DNA of 64,000 bases from Variovorax sp. Root318D1 (lineage in GTDB: Bacteria > Pseudomonadota > Gammaproteobacteria > Burkholderiales > Burkholderiaceae_C), in assembly GCF_001424835.1 (NCBI RefSeq), contig NZ_LMCQ01000025.1, positions 62,001-126,000 on the forward strand, in the 5' to 3' direction. Both the position numbers and the translations under genes were made by a program. The notes under the pieces were generated by a model that made no database searches, was not told where the DNA came from, and saw only the letters and a list, made by a program, of their open reading frames with translations. Shown piece by piece: positions 18,501-25,775 of this stretch. Position 1 is the stretch's first letter. Every line of letters starts with the position of its first letter.

Positions 18501-18689
18501 GGACAGCACGCTGTCCTCCAGCGTCTGGGCCGAGGCGCCAGGATAGGCGACGTTGATCACGATGGCCGGCGGTGCCACCGGCGGGTACTGCGAGATCGGC
18601 AGCTGGGTGATGGCGACGCCGCCCATCACCAGGATGAACAGCGCGATCACCCAGGCGAAGATCGGTCGGTCGATAAAGAATTTGGCCAT
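15528..18689 (-). CDS. RND multidrug efflux pump, inner-membrane transporter (AcrB/MexB type)
   Basis: Proton-driven HAE1-family transporter (1053 aa) that exports hydrophobic and amphiphilic compounds. It begins MAKFFIDRPIFAWVIALFIL. There are twelve predicted membrane segments with two large periplasmic loops. The proton-relay aspartates lie in VIGIVVDDAIVVVENVER, and a lysine is in the second half (GLSAKNAILIIEFAKD). The start at 18689 is chosen over a 43-residue Arg/Gln-rich extension. The adaptor gene lies 16 bases upstream; the channel gene overlaps its stop. Substrate range cannot be deduced. Confidence 0.95.
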   Translation of the reverse strand: MAKFFIDRPIFAWVIALFILVMGGVAITQLPISQYPPVAPPAIVINVAYPGASAQTLEDSVLSVVEREMNGSPGLIYMESVAQADGTGTITISFQAGTNPDLAQVDVQNRLSRATPRLPAAVTQQGVRVDKARNNFLLFAMLSSDNPDFTPVALGDYAARNIVPELQRVVGVGQAQLFGTENAMRVWVDPAKLQGFNLSATDVNNAIRAQNAQVSSGSIGDLPNIPGQAIAATVVVNGQLANVEQFKNIILRANTDGSAVRLKDVARVELGGQSYATSARLNGVPAVGIGVQPTPNGNALQSAKAIRAKMTELERFFPPGVKWTIPYDSSRFVQISITEVVKTLLEAVALVFVVMFLFLQNWRYTIIPTIVVPIALLGTFASLLALGFSINVLTMFGMVLVIGIVVDDAIVVVENVERIMSEEGLSPLEATRKAMKQISGAIIGVTVVLISVFVPLAFFAGSTGNIYRQFSAVMVTSIAFSAFMALSLTPALCATLLKPVEAGHHHEKTGFFGWFNRGFTRTAKGYESLVARILRRAARYLIIYAAIIGAVVFTYMRLPSSFLPAEDQGNIIVNVQLPPGATQERSLAVMQQVENFILKQPEVQSMVGVMGFSFSGQGQNAGLAFVTLKDWDERKDPAQSAQALAGRAFGALSGIRDAFIYPLSPPPIPELGNASGFSFRLQDRSGAGHEALINARNQLLGMAGQSKILSQVRPDGLEDAPQLQIDIDRDKANALGVTFDAINATLSTGLGSSYINDFPNRGRLQRVVVQADAPARMQPDDLLRLNASNTQGQPVPLSAFATTKWVKGATQTVRYNGYPAIRISGDAAAGFSTGAAMAEMEKLAAQLPQGFGFEWTGQSREEKLAGSQAIVLYGFAILAVFLCLAALYESWSIPLSVILVVPLGVLGVLLATMLRAYSNDVYFQVGLITIIGLSAKNAILIIEFAKDLQAQGKGIVESALAAAHLRFRPIIMTSLAFGLGVVPLVIASGAGSASQRAIGTGVLGGMVTGTALAVIFVPVFFVVVRSLFKGSARQHEADKRHAEAAGITEEKAT

Positions 18690-18705
18690 GCGGGCGCGCT
18701 CCTGA

Positions 18706-20022
18706 TTACTTCTTCTCGGCCGTGGCAGACGCCGGACCGCTGGCTGCCGCGGCCGGGGCGGAGGCCGCCTGCGCTGCTGGTTGTGCTGCCGTCTGTCCTG
18801 CCGGTTGTGCCGCGCCATTCGGCGTCGGCTTCTTCCACGGCACCGCCTTCACGGGCGTGCCGGGCGGCATCATCTGCAGCTTCTGGAAGCCGTCGACCAT
18901 CACCTGCTCGCCAGCCTTCAAGCCGTCGAGCACCACCCACTGGTTGTCCTTGGCGGCGCTGATCTTTACGTTTCGCTGGCTGATCTTGCCGTCGGCACCC
19001 ACCACCGACACCGTGTCGCCCTGCTGGGTGCGCGTGACGGCTTGCTGGGGAACGGTGATCGCGTTGCTGGCCTGCGCCTGCTCCAGCCGCACGCGCACAT
19101 ACAGGCCGGGCAGCAGCTCGCCCTTGGGGTTGGGCACCTCGGCGCGCAGCGTGACCTGTCCGGTGGTCGAATCCACCGTCAGGTCGGAGAACAGCAGCTT
19201 GCCAGGCAGCGCGTATTCGGTGCCGTCTTCCAGCACCACAGTGACGCTGGCGGCTTCTTCGCCGTTGGCCCGTTTGTATTGGCCCGCGGCCAGCGCGCGG
19301 CGCAGCTTCAGCACATCGGACGCCGACTGCGTAAAGTTCACGTACATCGGGCTGATCTGCTGCACCACAGCCAGTTCGGTCGCGTCGCCCTGGCCCACCA
19401 GCGCGCCTTCGGTCACCAGCGCGCGGCCGATGCGGCCCGAAATGGGCGAAGTCACGTTGGCGTAGCCGAGGTTGATCTTGGCGGTCTGCACCGCGGCGCG
19501 GCCCGCGGCCACGTCGGCCTCGGCCGTCTTTTGCGAGGCCACGGCCGTCGCGTATTCCTGCTTGCTCACGGCATTGGCCTCGACCAGCGGCTTGTAGCGG
19601 TCGGCCAGCGCCTTGGCCTGCACGGCGTTGGCTTCGGCCCGGGCCAGCGTGGCCTGCGCGTTTTGTGCGGACGCCACCAGCGGCGCCGGATCGATGCGGA
19701 ACAGCAGCTGGCCGGCCTTCACGTCGCTGCCTTCGCGGAACTCGCGTTTGAGCAGGATGCCCGAGGCACGGGCGCGAACCTGGGCCACGCGGGAGGCCTC
19801 CAGGCGGCCCGGCAGCTCGGTCACCAAGCCCACGTCGGTTGGCGTGGCAACCACTACGCCCACTTCAGGAGCGGGCCGGGCGCCGCCACCACCACCTGCG
19901 CCGCCAGGACCGGCGGGCGCATCGCCCTTGGAACAGGCCGCGAGCGCCAACACCACGACAGCGGCCACGATCGCGAGGCGCGGCGAGAACGAAGACTGAC
20001 GCGAAACATGCAGGAGAGGCAT
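18706..20022 (-). CDS. RND efflux periplasmic adaptor lipoprotein (AcrA/MexA type)
   Basis: Membrane-fusion protein (438 aa) bridging pump and channel. The signal peptide ends in the lipobox LALAAC. A Gly-rich linker is followed by the barrel-sandwich start TELPGRLEASRVAQVRARASGIL, the coiled-coil hairpin ANAVQAKALADRYKPLVEANAVSKQEYATA and the lipoyl half TSPISGRIGRALVTEGALV. The C-terminus ends in an Ala/Pro/Gln-rich tail of about 50 residues. The start at 20022 has AAAGGA five bases upstream; an upstream extension would cover the operator region. First gene of the operon, divergent from its repressor. Confidence 0.93.
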   Translation of the reverse strand: MPLLHVSRQSSFSPRLAIVAAVVVLALAACSKGDAPAGPGGAGGGGGARPAPEVGVVVATPTDVGLVTELPGRLEASRVAQVRARASGILLKREFREGSDVKAGQLLFRIDPAPLVASAQNAQATLARAEANAVQAKALADRYKPLVEANAVSKQEYATAVASQKTAEADVAAGRAAVQTAKINLGYANVTSPISGRIGRALVTEGALVGQGDATELAVVQQISPMYVNFTQSASDVLKLRRALAAGQYKRANGEEAASVTVVLEDGTEYALPGKLLFSDLTVDSTTGQVTLRAEVPNPKGELLPGLYVRVRLEQAQASNAITVPQQAVTRTQQGDTVSVVGADGKISQRNVKISAAKDNQWVVLDGLKAGEQVMVDGFQKLQMMPPGTPVKAVPWKKPTPNGAAQPAGQTAAQPAAQAASAPAAAASGPASATAEKK

Positions 20023-20117
20023 GCGAATCCTTTGAAGCAAAGACGGGAGACGGCGTGTTCGCGAAGCGAACAGAAAACCAGCAAAAGCAGCCGGGCCATC
20101 GGGGAAGCCCGCTAGTT

Positions 20118-20141
20118 TACATACATTCATGGATGTATAGT
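20118..20141. promoter_or_regulatory. AcrR/TtgR-like operator between repressor and efflux operon
   Basis: The 24-base site starts TACATACATTCATGGATGTAT and closely resembles the E. coli AcrR palindrome (TACATACAT...ATGTATGTA), with ATACAT/ATGTAT arms around an ATG-type centre. It lies 95 bases upstream of the adaptor gene and 60 bases upstream of the repressor, as expected for joint control of both genes. Confidence 0.75.
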
Positions 20142-20200
20142 GACAACCCCAATGGCCCCACGATACCGAAAGGGCTTGGCTTTACAAAACGGGAGACTTG

Positions 20201-20872
20201 GTGGCACGTCGTACGAAGGAAGAGGCACTGGCCACGCGGCATCGCTTGCTCGATGCCGCGGAGCTGCTGTTTCAGGCGCAAGGCGTCTCGCAGACCTCGC
20301 TGCAGCAGATTGCGCAGCAGGCCGGGGCCACGCGCGGCGCCATCTATTGGCACTTCAAGGACAAGGCCGACCTCTTCAACGCGATGATGGAGCGGGTCAT
20401 CCTGCCGTTGGAGGCCGGCCCCAGGGCCGCCGCCGCGGCCGGCCTCAACGACGACCCGCTGGGCCAGATCGAAGAGGGCATGGTGCACGCCCTGACCCTC
20501 ATGGCCACCGACCCCCAGGTGCGCCGCGTGTTCGACGTGGCCACCCACAAGGTCGAATACACCCACGACATGGCCTCGGTGCAGCAGCGCCACCTGGACG
20601 CGCGCAACGCCTGCGTGGCCGATTTCGAAAAAGCCCTGCGCACGGCAGCGCGCCGAGACCACATCAAGCTGCCGGTGCCCGGCCACGTGGCGGCGCAAGG
20701 CCTGCACGCGCTGATCAGCGGGCTGATCCAGAACTGGCTGCTCGACCCCGAGGCCTTCGACCTGGTGCCCACCGGCCGGCGCACCTTCCGCGTTTACCTG
20801 GCCGGCCTGGGCTTTGTGCGGAACTCGAAAGCCGGCATCGGGAACGAAGCTGATGAAGAAGTCGCCGCCTGA
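20201..20872 (+). CDS. TetR-family repressor of the RND efflux operon (AcrR/TtgR type)
   Basis: Repressor (223 aa) expected to leave its operator on binding a drug-like effector. The helix-turn-helix is RRTKEEALATRHRLLDAA through TSLQQIAQQAGATRGAIYWHFKDK, the AcrR/TtgR signature. The C-terminal TetR_C domain is hydrophobic, with VRRVFDVATHKVEY typical of this group. GTG at 20201 is chosen: GGGAG lies five bases upstream and the product would begin MARRTKEEA-like; a TTG just before is an alternative. Divergent from the pump operon, with a matching operator between them. It ends 43 bases before tRNA-Arg. Confidence 0.92.
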   Translation: MARRTKEEALATRHRLLDAAELLFQAQGVSQTSLQQIAQQAGATRGAIYWHFKDKADLFNAMMERVILPLEAGPRAAAAAGLNDDPLGQIEEGMVHALTLMATDPQVRRVFDVATHKVEYTHDMASVQQRHLDARNACVADFEKALRTAARRDHIKLPVPGHVAAQGLHALISGLIQNWLLDPEAFDLVPTGRRTFRVYLAGLGFVRNSKAGIGNEADEEVAA

Positions 20873-20915
20873 TGGGCGATAATGCGTGGCTCCGGTTCTG
20901 CCGGAGCCCAGATTC

Positions 20916-20990
20916 CTCGCTGTATTTCAACGGATAGAATTCGGCCCTCCGAAGGCTGAGATCCAGGTTCGATTCCTGGCGGCGGGACCA
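20916..20990 (+). tRNA. tRNA-Arg (anticodon CCG)
   Basis: Folds as a 75-base tRNA with encoded CCA. Acceptor CTCGCTG pairs with CGGCGGG using two G-U pairs. T8-A9, a D-arm with GG at 20932-20933, anticodon stem CGGCC/GGCTG around loop CTCCGAA (anticodon CCG at 20949-20951), a 4-base variable loop and T-arm CCAGG-TTCGATT-CCTGG are all present. Discriminator is A. It reads CGG codons, frequent in this high-GC genome. It marks the left edge of the defence island. Confidence 0.88.
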
Positions 20991-20996
20991 AATGCG

Positions 20997-21030
20997 AAGC
21001 CGGACACTTTCACAGTGTCCGGCTTTTTTT
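20997..21030 (+). terminator. Intrinsic terminator of tRNA-Arg
   Basis: A perfect 12-base stem AAGCCGGACACT / AGTGTCCGGCTT with loop TTCAC, ending in a run of T residues, starts 6 bases after the tRNA CCA. It is an ideal Rho-independent terminator for the tRNA transcript. Confidence 0.9.
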
Positions 21031-21042
21031 CGTCTAGGAGGT

Positions 21043-21357
21043 GCGCGCGCAGCTTGGCGTTGGGGGCCGGCACACCATGATTTGCGCAGCAGGGGCCGCG
21101 TAACTTCGCGAAGCGAAATTACGCGGACACCAAACGGATCAGGTGCAGCCGTGGCCTTGGCACCAGCGCTGCCAGCCGCTGCATGAACTCCAGCGGCAAA
21201 ATAACCAAATGCGTGGTGCCGTCGCGCCATGGGGTCGTCGGCTTGAGTACGACTTGTCCAGCGGCGGTGGTCTGCACACGCTCGATGGCCAGTGTCGACC
21301 CGCCGACCCACAATCGATGCACTCAGGACGCTGTACCGCATAGGCCAACGGCCACAA
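21043..21357 (-). pseudogene. IS91-type transposase remnant
   Basis: On the minus strand, residues such as STLAIERVQTTAAGQVVL, TPWRDGTTHLVILPLEFM and QRLAALVPRPRLHLIR match the C-terminal part of IS91/IS801-family transposases. The reading frame is broken after HLIR by an insertion of about 52 bases that contains a palindrome, and resumes with HGVPAPNAKLRAH at 21043-21080, which is the normal continuation in the family. Both ends of the gene are missing. It is a dead fragment at the junction between the tRNA and the restriction operon and documents past IS activity here. Confidence 0.75.
21096..21126. repeat. Short palindrome inserted in the IS91 remnant
   Basis: The 31-base element starts CCGCGTAACTTCGCGAAGCG and has arms CCGCGTAA/TTACGCGG and TTCGC/GCGAA with one mismatch and a 3-base loop (GAA). 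It lies inside about 52 bases (21081-21132) that interrupt the transposase frame. It could be a small palindromic mobile unit or a scar of an element's end. Confidence 0.7.
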
Positions 21358-21418
21358 TCTATAGCAACCCCTCCACCCGCATTGCCTTCAGTCCATAGCC
21401 AACGCACGTTCCTCCCCC

Positions 21419-24400
21419 ATGCCTTCATCCAAGTCCATCTACGATCTGCCATCCGGAGCCCCGAGCCACGTCGTCAAAGAAGAGCACATCGAATACGGCT
21501 TCATTGGCAAGCTTCAAAGCCTGAAGTACGAATATCGTGACGACATCCGCGATCGCGCCGGACTGGAAAAGAACTTCCGCGAGAAGTTCGAGGCCCTCAA
21601 CCGTGTCAAGCTAACCGAAGCCGAGTTCGCCAGGCTGCTGGATGAAATCGTCACCCCGGATGTCTTCACCGCTGCCAAGACCCTGCGCAGCATCAATGCC
21701 TTCACCCGCGACGACGGCACGCCGCTGAACTACACGCTGGTGAACATCAAGGACTGGTGCAAAAACCACTTCGAGGTCATCCACCAGCTCCGCATCAACA
21801 CCGACAACAGCCACCACCGCTACGACGCCATCCTCCTCATCAACGGTGTGCCCTGTGTGCAGATCGAGCTGAAAACCCTGGGCGTGAATCCACGCCGGGC
21901 CATGGAGCAGATCGTCGAATACAAGCACGACCCGGGCAACGGCTACACCAGGACGCTGCTCTGCTTCATGCAGCTCTTCATCGTCAGCAACCGTGACCGC
22001 ACCTACTACTTCGCCAACAACAACGCCCGCCACTTCGCCTTCAATGCCGACGAGCGCTTTCTGCCCATCTATGAGTTTGCAGGCGAGGACAACCGCAAGA
22101 TCACCCAACTGGACGAGTTTGCCGAGCACTTCCTGAAAAAGTGCGACCTCGGCCGCACCATCAGCCGCTACATGGTGCTGCTCGCGGGAGAGCAGAAGCT
22201 CATGATCATGCGGCCGTACCAGGTCTATGCCGTGCAGCACATCGTCAAGTGCATCGACGAAGACAACGGCAACGGCTTCATCTGGCACACCACTGGCAGT
22301 GGCAAGACGCTCACCTCCTTCAAGACCTCTACCCTGTTGAAGGAAAACGACCACATTCACAAGTGTGTGTTCGTCGTGGACCGCAAAGACCTCGACCGCC
22401 AGACGCGGGAGGAGTTCAATAAATTCCAGGAAGGCTGCGTCGAAGAAAACACCAACACCGCCGCCCTTGTGCACCGCCTGCTTTCTGAGGATTACTCCGA
22501 CAAGGTCATCGTCACCACCATTCAGAAGCTGGGCCTGGCGCTGGACGAAAACAGCAAGCGCAACAAGCAGCGCAGCAAGAACGGCCAGGCCACTTACAAG
22601 GAACAGCTCGAAGCGCTGAAGGACAAACGCATCGTCTTCATCTTCGACGAGTGCCACCGTTCGCAGTTTGGCGAGAACCACAAAGCCATCAAAGCGTTCT
22701 TCCCCAAGGCGCAGCTCTTCGGCTTCACCGGCACGCCGATATTTGGTGGACCCAAGGGCAACGCCAGTCGCGTAAAAATCGACGGCGAGGTGGCCTCGTA
22801 TCAGACCACCGAAGAGCTCTTCCACCAGCAGCTCCACGCCTACACCATCACCCACGCCATCGAGGACGGGAACGTCCTGCGGTTCCACGTCGATTACTTC
22901 AAGCCCGAGGGCAAGAAGCCGCCAAAGCCCGGCGAGGCCATCGCCAAAAAGGCAGTCATCGAGGCCATTCTTTCCAAACACGATGCCGCCACCGGCGGAC
23001 GTCGCTTCAACGCCATCCTTGCCACCGCGTCCATCAACGACGCCATCGAATACCACGCCCTGTTCAAGACCATGCAGGCAGACAAACAGGCTGCCAATCC
23101 CGACTTCAAACCGCTGAACATCGCCTGCATCTTCTCCCCGCCTGCCGAGGGCGACCCGGATGTGAAGCAAATCCAGGAAGACCTGCCGCAGGAGCAGGCC
23201 GACAACGAAGAAGACCCCGAGGGCAAGAAGGCCGCGCTCAAGGCCGTCCTTGGCGACTACAACGCCCGCTACGGCACCAATCACCGCTTGAGCGAGTTCG
23301 ACCTCTACTACCAGGATGTGCAAAAGCGCATCAAAGACCAGCAGTGGCCGAATGCGGACTATCCGGCCGCGCAGAAGATCGACATCACCATCGTGGTGGA
23401 CATGCTGCTCACCGGATTCGATTCCAAGTTCCTGAACACGCTCTACGTGGACAAGAACCTCAAGCACCACGGCCTCATCCAGGCCTTCTCCCGTACCAAC
23501 CGCGTGCTCAACGGAACCAAGCCTTACGGCAACATCCTCGACTTCCGCCAGCAGCAGGATTCGGTCGATGCCGCCATCACCCTTTTCTCCGGCGAGAAGA
23601 CCGGCGAGCAGGCGCGGGAAATCTGGTTGGTGGACAAGGCCCCTGTGGTCATCCAGAAGCTGGAGACCGCCGTGCAGAAGCTGGACGACTTCATGAAGTC
23701 CCAGGGCCTGGCCTGCACGCCTTCCGATGTGGCCAACTTGAAAGGCGACGAGGCCCGCGCCGCCTTCATCACCCACTTCAAGGAAGTCCAGCGGCTCAAG
23801 ACCCAGCTCGACCAATACACCGACCTCAGCGCAGACAACAAAACCACCATCGAGCAGGTGCTGCCCAATGAAAGCCTGCGGGGCTTTAAAGGCCAGTATT
23901 TGGAAACCGCCAAGCAACTCAGAGACCAGCTGGGCAAGACTGGCGGCAAGGACGACACCACAGAGGACCCGGTGGACCAGCTCGACTTTGAGTTCGTGCT
24001 CTTTGCCTCCGCCGTTATTGATTACGACTACATCATGGGTCTCATCGCCAAGTTCTCGGCCAAGGGGCCGGGCAAGTCGAAGATGACTCGCGAAGAACTC
24101 ATCGGCCTCATCAGGGCCGATGCCAAGTTCATGAACGAGCGCGACGACATCGCCGAATACATCGCCACGCTCAAGGCCGGCGAAGGCCTCTCTGAGGCCG
24201 CCATCCGCGACGGCTACACCCGCTTCAAGGCGGAGAAGAACGCCAAGGAACTCGCCGCCATCGCCGCCAAGCACGGCCTTGCCGCCGCCGCACTGCAAGC
24301 CTTCGTGGACGGCATCATTGACCGCATGATCTTCGATGGCGAGCAGCTCAGCGACCTCATGGCACCGCTCGATCTCGGCTGGAAAGCCCGCACCCAGGCC

Positions 24401-24490
24401 GAACTCGGCCTGATGGATGACCTCCACCCCCTCCTTACTAAACGCGCCGGTGGCCGCGACATTTCAGGACTAAGCGCGTATGAGCAGTAA
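21419..24490 (+). CDS. hsdR: Type I restriction enzyme R subunit
   Basis: ATP-dependent restriction subunit (1023 aa) that translocates and cuts DNA lacking the cognate methylation. The N-terminal PD-(D/E)XK nuclease is visible as YDAILLI (D136) and IELK (E150, K152). The SF2 motor follows, with Walker A TTGSGKT at 291-297 and Walker B DECH at 410-413; later motifs include LLTGFDSKFLNTLYVDK and QAFSRTNRV. Length is typical. The start follows C-rich sequence without a clear ribosome-binding site. It is first in the operon and overlaps hsdS by 11 bases, an unusual order with R before S and M. Confidence 0.95.
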   Translation: MPSSKSIYDLPSGAPSHVVKEEHIEYGFIGKLQSLKYEYRDDIRDRAGLEKNFREKFEALNRVKLTEAEFARLLDEIVTPDVFTAAKTLRSINAFTRDDGTPLNYTLVNIKDWCKNHFEVIHQLRINTDNSHHRYDAILLINGVPCVQIELKTLGVNPRRAMEQIVEYKHDPGNGYTRTLLCFMQLFIVSNRDRTYYFANNNARHFAFNADERFLPIYEFAGEDNRKITQLDEFAEHFLKKCDLGRTISRYMVLLAGEQKLMIMRPYQVYAVQHIVKCIDEDNGNGFIWHTTGSGKTLTSFKTSTLLKENDHIHKCVFVVDRKDLDRQTREEFNKFQEGCVEENTNTAALVHRLLSEDYSDKVIVTTIQKLGLALDENSKRNKQRSKNGQATYKEQLEALKDKRIVFIFDECHRSQFGENHKAIKAFFPKAQLFGFTGTPIFGGPKGNASRVKIDGEVASYQTTEELFHQQLHAYTITHAIEDGNVLRFHVDYFKPEGKKPPKPGEAIAKKAVIEAILSKHDAATGGRRFNAILATASINDAIEYHALFKTMQADKQAANPDFKPLNIACIFSPPAEGDPDVKQIQEDLPQEQADNEEDPEGKKAALKAVLGDYNARYGTNHRLSEFDLYYQDVQKRIKDQQWPNADYPAAQKIDITIVVDMLLTGFDSKFLNTLYVDKNLKHHGLIQAFSRTNRVLNGTKPYGNILDFRQQQDSVDAAITLFSGEKTGEQAREIWLVDKAPVVIQKLETAVQKLDDFMKSQGLACTPSDVANLKGDEARAAFITHFKEVQRLKTQLDQYTDLSADNKTTIEQVLPNESLRGFKGQYLETAKQLRDQLGKTGGKDDTTEDPVDQLDFEFVLFASAVIDYDYIMGLIAKFSAKGPGKSKMTREELIGLIRADAKFMNERDDIAEYIATLKAGEGLSEAAIRDGYTRFKAEKNAKELAAIAAKHGLAAAALQAFVDGIIDRMIFDGEQLSDLMAPLDLGWKARTQAELGLMDDLHPLLTKRAGGRDISGLSAYEQ

Positions 24491-25775
24491 CGCGAAAACC
24501 ACCGCCAGGAAGGAAGAGGCAACGACCGCGCTAGTGCCGAAGCTGAGATTTCCGGAGTTTCGGGGGGCGGCGTTGCGAAGCGTGCGGCTCGGCGACGTTA
24601 CGGAAGAAGGTCGGCGCCGCAATGGAAAGAAGCATTCAGTCGCTTCGGTGATGGGAGTGACCAAGGCCGACGGTATCGTTCCGATGGAACCGCGACTCAT
24701 CGCGGCAGACATCGAGCGCTACAAACTCGTTGAGAACGATTGGTTCGCCTACAACCCAATGCGGCTCAACATTGGCTCTATCGCTCGGTGGAAGGGGGAA
24801 AACGAAATACTCGTCAGTCCCGACTATGTCGTCTTCAGGTGCATCACAGACGATGACTGGGGCATAGCTCCCGGGTATCTCGACCATTTCCGTCAGACCA
24901 AAGCTTGGGAGGATTTCGTCACCGACGGTGGGGATGGTGGTGTTCGCGTTCGGATCTATTACAAGGATATCGCGCGCCTTCAACTAGAGCTTCCGTCTTT
25001 GCCCGAACAACAGAAAATCGCTGAGTGCCTGAGTTCGGTGGACGAAATGATGGCCGCACAAGCGCGGAAAGTGGACGCGCTCAAGACCCATAAAAAAGGG
25101 TTGATGCAGCAGCTTTTCCCCTGCGAAGGCGAAACCCAACCCCGCCTCCGCTTCCCCGAATTCCTAAACACCCGGGAATGGGTTGAAGCACCGCTGGGCA
25201 CTCTCCTAATGGGCAGTCCTGATTACGGTGTGAATGCCGCAGCAGTGCCCTTTTCTGGGCACCTTCCGAAATATCTTCGAATCACAGATATTTCAGAGGA
25301 CGGTCGCTATCTGACTGAGAAGCAGGTGTCGGTCGATCTTGATGCCACGGATGGAAACTACTTGGACGAAGGCGACATCGTTTTTGCTCGAACAGGGGCC
25401 AGCGTTGGCAAATCCTACCAATATCGAATGGAGGATGGCAGGCTGGTGTTCGCAGGGTTCCTGATCCGAGTTAAGCCGCACCCAAAGAAATTGGTTTCAA
25501 CCTACCTCGCTAATTTTCTGACGACCGGACACTTCTGGAAGTGGGTTGCCGTCACTTCCGCACGCAGCGGGCAGCCAGGCATCAACAGCACAGAATACAG
25601 TTCACTCGCTGTTCCGTTACCTCCCACGCTCACCGAACAACAACGTATCGCCTTGTGCCTGAGCAGCCTCGACGCCCTGATCACCGCCGAAATCCAAAAG
25701 CTCGAAGCTCTTAAGACCCGCAAGAAAGGCCTGATGCAGCAGCTTTTCCCATCCCTGGCGGAGGTGGAAGCATGA
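24480..25775 (+). CDS. hsdS: Type I restriction specificity subunit
   Basis: DNA-recognition subunit (431 aa) with two target-recognition domains, each reading half of a split site. The conserved repeats that separate and follow the domains are plain: LPEQQKIAECLSSVD...KKGLMQQLFP near residue 180-220 and LTEQQRIALCLSSLD...KKGLMQQLFP at the C-terminus. Each domain begins with an LRFPEF motif. The two domains differ, so the site is asymmetric. The start overlaps hsdR, and the stop overlaps prrC (ATGA), so synthesis of S is coupled to both neighbours. Confidence 0.95.
   Translation: MSSNAKTTARKEEATTALVPKLRFPEFRGAALRSVRLGDVTEEGRRRNGKKHSVASVMGVTKADGIVPMEPRLIAADIERYKLVENDWFAYNPMRLNIGSIARWKGENEILVSPDYVVFRCITDDDWGIAPGYLDHFRQTKAWEDFVTDGGDGGVRVRIYYKDIARLQLELPSLPEQQKIAECLSSVDEMMAAQARKVDALKTHKKGLMQQLFPCEGETQPRLRFPEFLNTREWVEAPLGTLLMGSPDYGVNAAAVPFSGHLPKYLRITDISEDGRYLTEKQVSVDLDATDGNYLDEGDIVFARTGASVGKSYQYRMEDGRLVFAGFLIRVKPHPKKLVSTYLANFLTTGHFWKWVAVTSARSGQPGINSTEYSSLAVPLPPTLTEQQRIALCLSSLDALITAEIQKLEALKTRKKGLMQQLFPSLAEVEA

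Noticed and set aside
15567..18962. Very long plus-strand open frame (over 1,100 codons) opposite the RND pump
   Set aside because: It is antisense to the pump in high-GC DNA, rich in His, Arg and Gln, and has no domain; the minus-strand product is a complete AcrB-type transporter.
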